Origin: Chitinophagaceae bacterium UBA3430
GTDB taxonomy: Bacteria > Bacteroidota > Bacteroidia > Chitinophagales > Chitinophagaceae
Reading direction: 5' to 3'
Assembly: GCA_002378975.1 (NCBI GenBank)
Contig: DFST01000129.1
Coordinates: forward strand, 1 to 10,979
DNA length: 10,979 nt
Made by a program: the position numbers and the translations under genes. Every line of letters begins with the position of its first letter. Positions within the stretch are counted from its first letter, which is position 1. Shown in pieces: positions 1-4,967 of the stretch. The notes under the pieces were generated by a model. That model made no database searches and was not told where the DNA came from. It saw only the letters and a program-made list of their open reading frames with translations.

Positions 1-1619
1 CCTTTCACTTGTGTATTGTCAATGCCAGCCGAAGAGGTATATCCCAAGCAAACCCCATCGCCCATGCCATCCAACAACAAAGCACCTGTCTCGGTCGCAA
101 AATGGATCAAATGTTCATCGGGTGTTTGGGCCGAACTATCGGTGAGCAAAACAACCGGATTTTCAATACTCCGATCCATCAGCTCCACGAACATTCGACG
201 AACCGACTGCATCGCGTTGGCACGACGACTACTCAAGCAAAGCACCACGGTCGGATCATTCGCCAATTCCTCCAAATGGGTAAAGTCATTGATGTTCGTT
301 TCATCCGAAAAACAATCCAACATCACCCAATTCAGCGCTGCATGGCGATTGGAGGCCTGCAAATAACCAGTGGCTTCGTAGATCGGTGTATAATGAACCG
401 GATCGTTCGCTTGTTGGCAAGCATCCGGATATGCGATCAGTTTCAAGGTGCCGGGAATGGCATAGGGCAAGAGCTGATTGCCGGTAAACACATAATCGGC
501 CGCTGCATCGGCAATACTCCATTTATCGGTAGCCGCATCGTAGGTGTAACCGACTGCTTGCAGGGATGTAGGCGCACTGAGATCGGTCTTGCTTAGATCC
601 GCCACTACCACGGGTACTTGTTTGCCGCCTACGCGGTCGACTACAAAACTGACCCGACGTTTATACTCAAATGGGGAATACGGCAACGACTCAATTGACG
701 GAATGCCCACAACCGATGCGGCATTTCGAGATGCATATCGCTTGACCAGATCGCGACAAACCGGGATCTCGAATTCCGGATCCTCCGTGAGTGAAACTCG
801 AATGGTATCCCCAATGCCATCTTCCAGCAAGGTACCGATGCCAATGGCACTCTTGATTCGTCCGTCCTCTCCATCGCCGGCCTCGGTGACACCCAAGTGT
901 AAAGGATAACAAACACCGAATTCATCCTGCATGGTCTTTACCAGTAAACGATAAGCCTGCACCATCACCTGCGGATTGCTGCTCTTCATGCTGAGGATGA
1001 TGTTGTGGAAGTCCTCATCGCGCGCGATCCGCAAAAACTCCATCGCACTCTCGACCATGCCGATGGCGGTATCGCCGTATCGGCTCATGATTCGATCACT
1101 CAGCGAGCCATGATTGGTACCGATGCGCATAGCCGTGCCGTGTTCTTTGCAGATGAGGACCAGCGGGGTGAAGCGTTCGCGGATGCGATCGATCTCCTCG
1201 GCGTACTCGGCATCGGTGTATTCGAGCTGTTCAAATTTTTTCTTGTCGACGTAATTACCCGGATTCACCCGCACTTTCTCGACGATGCGGGCTGCGATCT
1301 CGGCGGCATTGGGCGTAAAATGAATGTCGGCTACTAGCGGTGTGTTGTACCCGCGCTTGCGGAGTTCATCCTTGATGTTTTGGAGATTTTCTGCCTCTTT
1401 TTTGGAAGGAGCAGTAATACGTACGAGTTCCGCACCCGCCTCAATGCAGCGAATGGACTGCTCCACCGTTGCGAGGGTATCCATCGTATCGGTGGTGGTC
1501 ATGGTCTGCACGCGAATCGGATTGCCGTCACCCAACCAAAGATGCCCAATGCGAACAGGGAGCGTTTTCAGTCGGCGGTAGCCGGTCAACGAATCGGTAT
1601 AGTAGTGCAGGTTGGACAT
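1..1619 (-). CDS. ispG: 4-hydroxy-3-methylbut-2-enyl diphosphate synthase (IspG/GcpE), long Bacteroidota form, 3' end cut off
   Basis: IspG converts MEcPP to HMBPP in the cytoplasmic MEP pathway of isoprenoid synthesis, using a [4Fe-4S] cluster. Reading the minus strand from the ATG at 1617-1619 gives 539 open codons to the window edge. The N-terminal TIM barrel is clear: VQTMTTTDT near residues 38-46, LVADIHFTPNAAE near 95-107, VRVNPGNYVD near 117-125, and LHLGVTEAGDGEDGRIKSA near 240-258, followed by IGDTIRVSLTEDP. From about residue 300 the protein runs into a second, less conserved stretch that fits the extra A* domain known in plant, chlamydial and Bacteroidota IspG, so the full protein should be well over 600 residues. 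The C-terminal cluster-binding domain lies outside the window. The start is 9 nt after the stop of the class D-like gene, so the two are probably co-transcribed. Identity is secure; completeness cannot be judged. Confidence 0.95.
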   Translation of the reverse strand, partial: MSNLHYYTDSLTGYRRLKTLPVRIGHLWLGDGNPIRVQTMTTTDTMDTLATVEQSIRCIEAGAELVRITAPSKKEAENLQNIKDELRKRGYNTPLVADIHFTPNAAEIAARIVEKVRVNPGNYVDKKKFEQLEYTDAEYAEEIDRIRERFTPLVLICKEHGTAMRIGTNHGSLSDRIMSRYGDTAIGMVESAMEFLRIARDEDFHNIILSMKSSNPQVMVQAYRLLVKTMQDEFGVCYPLHLGVTEAGDGEDGRIKSAIGIGTLLEDGIGDTIRVSLTEDPEFEIPVCRDLVKRYASRNAASVVGIPSIESLPYSPFEYKRRVSFVVDRVGGKQVPVVVADLSKTDLSAPTSLQAVGYTYDAATDKWSIADAAADYVFTGNQLLPYAIPGTLKLIAYPDACQQANDPVHYTPIYEATGYLQASNRHAALNWVMLDCFSDETNINDFTHLEELANDPTVVLCLSSRRANAMQSVRRMFVELMDRSIENPVVLLTDSSAQTPDEHLIHFATETGALLLDGMGDGVCLGYTSSAGIDNTQVK

Positions 1620-1623
1620 GCTG

Positions 1624-1654
1624 TAAAATTATCTTTCCCCTTTGCGGAATCCAA
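1624..1654 (-). promoter_or_regulatory. Possible internal promoter for ispG
   Basis: On the minus strand a TAATTTTA box (1624-1631, one base off TAnnTTTG) overlaps the stop codon of the upstream gene, with a TTG at 1652-1654 after a 20 bp gap. This spacing fits the Bacteroidota -33/-7 pattern. It could give ispG expression independent of the beta-lactamase-like gene. The match is imperfect and short, so chance is a real possibility. Confidence 0.3.
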
Positions 1655-2462
1655 GTTGATCTAAGATGCCGGTCAGGATCTTCATCCGAATGCTCGACAT
1701 TTCGATATTCCGATCAGCCGACTCCAAATTCAGTACAAAGAAATAGGGATGATTGTTCTCTTCGATCCAACCCACAACCCATCCCAGGGCATGTCCCTTT
1801 TCGGTAAAGCCCAAACCGGTTTTGTAGCCCAAGCGGTATTTGGTATTGCTTTCTCGGAGCATGGCGCGCTTGACCGTTTCCTGGTAGGTTTTATAGAAGG
1901 GAAGTTGATTGAAGTACAAGCGTTTTACAGTACCTAGTTGCTCATCGGGCGTGATCTTGACCGAATTATCGATCCAGAAAGAGTCGACCGCTGACTGCAG
2001 TCGGAAGGTATCCTTGATTGAACGCAGTCCGTATTTCAGACTATCCAACCAGAAATTCATGGTGTCTTTTCCGATTCGACGAGCCACCTCTTGATAATAA
2101 GGAAGCGAGGAAACGCGAAACGCTTCGTACATGGTCAAGTCTTTGTTCCAATCGGTGATCTCACGGGTAACGCCGTCCCAGGCAATGACCATACTATCAC
2201 TGCTGATGGCCCCGGTTTGCAGTCCAATGAGGGAATTGATGATCTTGAAGGTGCTGGCCGGCAGATAACTGCTGTCGCGGTAGCGGTTCAGGTTGTACGT
2301 AGTAAACTGACCGGTCGCGTTGTTCATGATCGCGAAGCAACCATTGACTCGGTTGTCGGTAAAGAAAGGAGCCAACGAATCATCTTCCTTGACGTTGTTG
2401 TTGACTGTACAGGAAGTAAAAAACAGGGGAAAGGAGCAGATTGCCAGGAACCAAGATCGCAT
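1629..2462 (-). CDS. Class D beta-lactamase-like (penicillin-recognising) lipoprotein
   Basis: A 277-residue protein of the serine beta-lactamase/transpeptidase fold, closest in motif order to class D (OXA) enzymes. Counting from the chosen ATG at 2460-2462, residues 1-18 form a signal peptide ending FFTSC, a plausible lipobox, so it is probably a membrane-anchored periplasmic lipoprotein. PASTFK places the catalytic Ser70 and Lys73; FRVSSLPYYQEVARRIG carries the second motif at 118-120; DSFWIDNSVKITPDEQ matches the OXA FWLE region; YKTGLG gives KTG at 214-216; GWVVGWIE follows. Two motifs differ from the usual class D form: SSL where S-x-V is expected, and YGL (144-146) where YGN is expected. 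An ATG at 2496-2498 would add 12 residues but lies upstream of the -7 box at 2478-2485, so the shorter start is preferred. It sits just upstream of ispG. Fold is confident; actual beta-lactam hydrolysis is not, and it could be a penicillin-binding or cell-wall protein. Confidence 0.88.
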   Translation of the reverse strand: MRSWFLAICSFPLFFTSCTVNNNVKEDDSLAPFFTDNRVNGCFAIMNNATGQFTTYNLNRYRDSSYLPASTFKIINSLIGLQTGAISSDSMVIAWDGVTREITDWNKDLTMYEAFRVSSLPYYQEVARRIGKDTMNFWLDSLKYGLRSIKDTFRLQSAVDSFWIDNSVKITPDEQLGTVKRLYFNQLPFYKTYQETVKRAMLRESNTKYRLGYKTGLGFTEKGHALGWVVGWIEENNHPYFFVLNLESADRNIEMSSIRMKILTGILDQLGFRKGER

Positions 2463-2477
2463 GCCGGGAGGTTTTGG

Positions 2478-2485
2478 CAAAGATA
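2478..2485 (-). promoter_or_regulatory. -7 promoter box of the class D-like gene
   Basis: TATCTTTG on the minus strand matches the Bacteroidota TAnnTTTG -7 consensus exactly. It ends 15 nt before the ATG at 2462, which implies a very short leader. No TTG is found at the usual 19-21 bp distance upstream. This box decides the gene start. Confidence 0.6.
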
Positions 2486-2505
2486 CGGACGGAAACAAGT
2501 TGAGG

Positions 2506-2571
2506 AGATGAGAAGATGAGAGGATGAGATTGGCGATAACCTCAACTTTTCATCTACTCATCATCTCATCT
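2506..2571 (-). terminator. Long imperfect hairpin built from GATGAG repeats, after the small lipoprotein gene
   Basis: The arm at 2506-2527 pairs with 2550-2571 at 19 of 22 positions, with a 22-base loop. The left arm contains three tandem 8 bp units on the plus strand (GATGAGAA, GATGAGAG, GATGAGAT at 2507-2530). The right arm abuts the TAG stop (2572-2574) of the small lipoprotein gene. A second, competing pairing exists between GTTGAGG at 2499-2505 and CCTCAAC at 2540-2546. There is no strong U-tract, so a terminator role is inferred from position; it could also be a repeat element or an mRNA 3'-end stabiliser. Confidence 0.55.
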
Positions 2572-2697
2572 CTACAAATAGATTCCGTTCTTCAACTTAA
2601 CGTGCTTCCGACCCATGCAATCACGTTTCATGCTGACACATGAACTAAACAGTAAGATCGTCAACAGGGCACTGAAAAAGAGAATGCGGTTGGACAT
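2572..2697 (-). CDS. Small lipoprotein, 41 residues
   Basis: The minus strand from the ATG at 2695-2697 to the TAG at 2572-2574 encodes 41 residues. The first 19 are a classic lipoprotein signal (MSNRILFF, then ALLTILLFSS) with Cys20 in an LFSSC lipobox. The mature part is only 22 residues, CVSMKRDCMGRKH followed by VKLKNGIYL, with a second cysteine at 27 and many lysines and arginines. Small basic lipoproteins ending in a KxxNGIY-like tail occur in this phylum as far as I recall, but I know no function. It is too short for many gene finders. A possible weak promoter lies upstream (2722-2753), and the stop codon leads straight into a hairpin. A real gene is likely because the signal peptide, lipobox and flanking elements agree. 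Confidence 0.72.
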   Translation of the reverse strand: MSNRILFFSALLTILLFSSCVSMKRDCMGRKHVKLKNGIYL

Positions 2698-2721
2698 AGG
2701 ATGAAAACGATTGGACAGGCC

Positions 2722-2753
2722 CAGAAGTATAACGCAAACTGTTAAAATCTCAA
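2722..2753 (-). promoter_or_regulatory. Possible promoter of the small lipoprotein gene
   Basis: On the minus strand TACTTCTG (2722-2729) is one base off TAnnTTTG and lies 21 bp after a TTG at 2751-2753, the same spacing as the kbl and nhaA promoters. It leaves a leader of about 20 nt. The imperfect box keeps confidence low. Confidence 0.35.
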
Positions 2754-2757
2754 GCCC

Positions 2758-2783
2758 AACTCCAATCTTCCATCTCCCATCTA
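2758..2783 (-). repeat. Degenerate GATGG-type purine repeat after kbl
   Basis: Starting inside the kbl stop codon, the minus strand reads TAGATGGGAGATGG and then AAGATTGGAGTT, i.e. imperfect 7-8 bp purine-rich units. It belongs to the same style of stop-linked repeat as those after the small lipoprotein and acs, though no hairpin partner is evident here. Confidence 0.45.
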
Positions 2784-3968
2784 CTTCACTACGCCCAGCT
2801 CCTTCCCCACCTTCACAAAGGCGGCAATGGCTCGTTCGAGCTGTTCCTGCTCATGGGCGGCGCTGAGTTGAACCCGGATACGGGCTTGTCCTTTAGCCAC
2901 AACCGGATAAAAGAATCCGATCACATAGATCCCTTCCTCCAACAAACGTGCCGCCATGGTCTGGGCCAATACCGCATCGTACAGCATGATCGGTACGATC
3001 GGATGGTCGCCGGGCTTGATGTCGAAACCGGCTTCGGTCATTTTTTTGCGGAAATAAATGGTATTGCCTTCGAGTTTATCACGCAGATCGGTGGTCTCCG
3101 TGAGCATATCCAGCACCGCAATGGAGGCACCCACGATCGAAGGGGCTAAGGTGTTGCTGAACAGATAGGGACGAGAACGCTGACGCAAGATCTCGATCAC
3201 TTCTTTGCTACCGGAAGTAAATCCGCCGGAGGCGCCGCCCAAGGCTTTGCCCAGTGTGCCCGTAATGACATCGATCTTACCCATGACACCGCGGTATTCG
3301 TGTGTACCTCGACCGGTCTTGCCCAGAAATCCGGAAGAATGACATTCATCGATCATAACGATCGAATCGAAACGCTCGGCCAGCTCAACGATCTTATCCA
3401 ATTGAGCGATGGTGCCGTCCATGCTGAACGAACCATCCGTGACTATGATCCGACTGCGACAACCGGCAGCTTCTTTCAGTTTTACTTCCAGATCAACCAT
3501 GTTGTTGTGCTCGTAACGAAAACGCTGGGCCTTGCACAAGCGAACCCCATCGATGATGGAAGCATGATTCAGGGCATCGGAGATGATGGCATCTTGTTCG
3601 TTGAATAAAGGCTCGAACACACCGCCATTCGCATCAAAGGCTGCTGCATAGAGGATCGTATCCTCGGTCCCGAGGAACTGAGAGATCTTTTCTTCGAGTT
3701 CTTTATGTATATCCTGCGTACCACAGATGAATCGCACACTGCTCATGCCAAAACCCCGCTGTTCGATGGCTTGATGAGCCGCTTCGATCACGCGGGGGTG
3801 ACTAGAAAGTCCTAGGTAATTGTTAGCACAGAAATTCAATACTTTTTTTCCACCCACCACGATCTCCGGACCTTGGGCGCTTTCGATGATCCGTTCCGTC
3901 TTAAAGAGTCCGGCTTCGCGTATTTCGTTCAACTCAACTTGGAGCCTGTCAACAATACCCTGGTTCAT
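2781..3968 (-). CDS. kbl: Glycine C-acetyltransferase (2-amino-3-ketobutyrate CoA ligase)
   Basis: A cytoplasmic PLP enzyme of the alpha-oxoamine synthase family that cleaves 2-amino-3-ketobutyrate with CoA to glycine and acetyl-CoA, the second step of threonine degradation. At 395 residues it has the length of E. coli Kbl (398). Visible signatures are NFCANNYLGLSSHP (45-58), the substrate/PLP region around DALNHASIIDG (131-141), TDGSFSMDGTIA (177-188), the PLP-binding Asp in MIDECHSSG (205-213), and the Schiff-base Lys241 in TGTLGKALGGASGG. The C-terminal VQLSAAH motif is also present. The threonine dehydrogenase partner (tdh) is not in the window. The ATG at 3966-3968 follows a well-spaced promoter by 15 nt. 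Paralogues such as serine palmitoyltransferase or KAPA synthase are less likely given the length and the SFSMDG motif. Confidence 0.94.
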   Translation of the reverse strand: MNQGIVDRLQVELNEIREAGLFKTERIIESAQGPEIVVGGKKVLNFCANNYLGLSSHPRVIEAAHQAIEQRGFGMSSVRFICGTQDIHKELEEKISQFLGTEDTILYAAAFDANGGVFEPLFNEQDAIISDALNHASIIDGVRLCKAQRFRYEHNNMVDLEVKLKEAAGCRSRIIVTDGSFSMDGTIAQLDKIVELAERFDSIVMIDECHSSGFLGKTGRGTHEYRGVMGKIDVITGTLGKALGGASGGFTSGSKEVIEILRQRSRPYLFSNTLAPSIVGASIAVLDMLTETTDLRDKLEGNTIYFRKKMTEAGFDIKPGDHPIVPIMLYDAVLAQTMAARLLEEGIYVIGFFYPVVAKGQARIRVQLSAAHEQEQLERAIAAFVKVGKELGVVK

Positions 3969-3983
3969 GGAAACTTATTTATA

Positions 3984-4015
3984 CAAAGATAATGGTAGAG
4001 GTTGAGGGAGTTCAA
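3984..4015 (-). promoter_or_regulatory. kbl promoter
   Basis: On the minus strand TATCTTTG (3984-3991) matches TAnnTTTG exactly, with a TTG at 4013-4015 separated by 21 bp. The box ends 15 nt before the kbl ATG. It lies in the 97 bp divergent gap shared with the outer-membrane barrel gene. Confidence 0.65.
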
Positions 4016-4042
4016 TTAACAAATCCTTCAGAGCTACTCCGA

Positions 4043-4050
4043 TAATTTTG
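4043..4050 (+). promoter_or_regulatory. -7 promoter box of the outer-membrane barrel gene
   Basis: TAATTTTG matches TAnnTTTG exactly and ends 15 nt before the ATG at 4066. A possible TTG start codon at 4048 falls inside this box, which rules against the longer reading. No clear TTG -33 element is seen upstream. Confidence 0.55.
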
Positions 4051-4065
4051 CCCAAAATCACATTT

Positions 4066-4896
4066 ATGAAAGTCTTCCTGACCTCGTTGAGTTTCTTGTT
4101 TGCACTTGTAGTTGCTGCACAGTCCGATAGCGCACGGACCGTTGTAGCCGATACCATCCGTACTTCAAAATGGACAATAACCATCCAGAAAAATAGCGAC
4201 AAATGCTCCATGGACAGCGGAGGCTGTTGCAAAAAGAAAACCGGATTTAACTATCATACATCCAAGAAAAAACACAGCTATGGAGGCGGCTTGGACTTTG
4301 GATGGTCCAATTTCATCGACAATACTAACTACACGCAAGCGGTCCTCAGCGGTGATGTGGCCAGCGGCATCGGCGCCAGCGACCTGAAACTGAAACTCGG
4401 CGCCTCCCGAAACATCAATATCTGGTTTGTGATGGATGACGCTCCACTGATCAAAAAAGTGCTTCGCATACAGTACGGATTCGGAATCGAGTTAAACAAC
4501 TACTTTTGGGATAGCCGAAACGTCTATATCGCAAAAAATCCCACCTATGTGTATGCGACGACCACGCCCTATAAAAAGGCCAAACTGGCAGCCGATTATT
4601 TCAGCATTCCGCTGCTATTAAAATTGAATCTGACCCCGCATCGCAAAGAAAACCCTTTCACCATCGCGGGTGGAGTGAGTGGTGGATTTTTGTATTCTGC
4701 TCGTTTCAAGACCAAGAACAGCGGCGACATCTCCAAGATCCGAAGCGATTTCGACCTGGAACGTTTCAAGTTCTCATATGTGGGTGAACTCGGCCTCGGC
4801 CCCATTAAACTTTATGGTAGCTATGCCATGAAGGATATGTTCAAAAATGATTTGAACATGACGCCGTATACCGTAGGATTTCGGTTTGTAGACTAA
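4066..4896 (+). CDS. Outer-membrane beta-barrel protein with an N-terminal cysteine cluster
   Basis: A 276-residue exported protein of unknown function. Residues 1-19 (MKVFLTSLSF then LFALVVAAQ) are a signal peptide with likely cleavage after AAQ or nearby. A polar linker follows, holding the only three cysteines of the protein: Cys47, Cys54 and Cys55 (KCSMDSGGCCKKK), then a lysine/histidine-rich stretch to about residue 70. From about 72 alternating aromatic and polar strands begin (YGGGLDFGW, IQYGFGIELNNYFW, FSIPLLLKLNL, FTIAGGVSGGFLYSARF, FSYVGELGLGPIKLYGSY), ending YTVGFRFVD, the usual look of the small porin-like barrels of Bacteroidota. The start at 4066 is chosen because of the signal peptide and the -7 box at 4043-4050. 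The gene stands alone, divergent from kbl and convergent with acs. Localisation is well supported; substrate or partner is unknown. Confidence 0.82.
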   Translation: MKVFLTSLSFLFALVVAAQSDSARTVVADTIRTSKWTITIQKNSDKCSMDSGGCCKKKTGFNYHTSKKKHSYGGGLDFGWSNFIDNTNYTQAVLSGDVASGIGASDLKLKLGASRNINIWFVMDDAPLIKKVLRIQYGFGIELNNYFWDSRNVYIAKNPTYVYATTTPYKKAKLAADYFSIPLLLKLNLTPHRKENPFTIAGGVSGGFLYSARFKTKNSGDISKIRSDFDLERFKFSYVGELGLGPIKLYGSYAMKDMFKNDLNMTPYTVGFRFVD

Positions 4897-4901
4897 TTAT
4901 T

Positions 4902-4950
4902 GTTGAGTGAGTTTAGAAAACAAACGCTCAACCTTCTAAACTTTCTCAAC
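4902..4950. terminator. Bidirectional hairpin between the barrel gene and acs
   Basis: The arm 4902-4918 pairs with 4934-4950 at 15 of 17 positions (GTTGAG, 2 mismatches, AGTTTAGAA against TTCTAAACT, 2 mismatches, CTCAAC), with a 15-base loop. It begins 6 nt after the barrel gene stop on the plus strand and lies 15 nt beyond the acs stop on the minus strand. That placement between convergent genes suits a shared terminator. The stem is AT-rich and lacks a long U-tract, so strength is uncertain. Confidence 0.6.
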
Positions 4951-4967
4951 TATCTCAACCTTCTCTA
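4924..4967 (-). repeat. Tandem 9 bp GTTGAGAAR repeat starting in the acs stop codon
   Basis: On the minus strand five contiguous units follow each other from the acs TAG: TAGAGAAG (8 bp), GTTGAGATA, GTTGAGAAA, GTTTAGAAG, GTTGAGCGT. The period is exactly 9 bp after the first unit. Units 3 and 4 form one arm of the 4902-4950 hairpin. No coding role is apparent. Confidence 0.7.

Noticed and set aside
9..596. Long plus-strand open frame of 195 codons, and other plus-strand frames opposite ispG
   Set aside because: They lie antisense to the clearly conserved ispG coding region, have no recognisable domains and a composition typical of a reverse-frame shadow.
1629..2462. Acquired antibiotic-resistance cassette
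   Set aside because: No integrase, attC-like site, insertion sequence or composition change around it; it sits between housekeeping genes and looks native.
4902..4967. CRISPR-like array reading of the 9 bp repeats
   Set aside because: Units are 9 bp, contiguous and degenerate, with no spacers and no cas genes.
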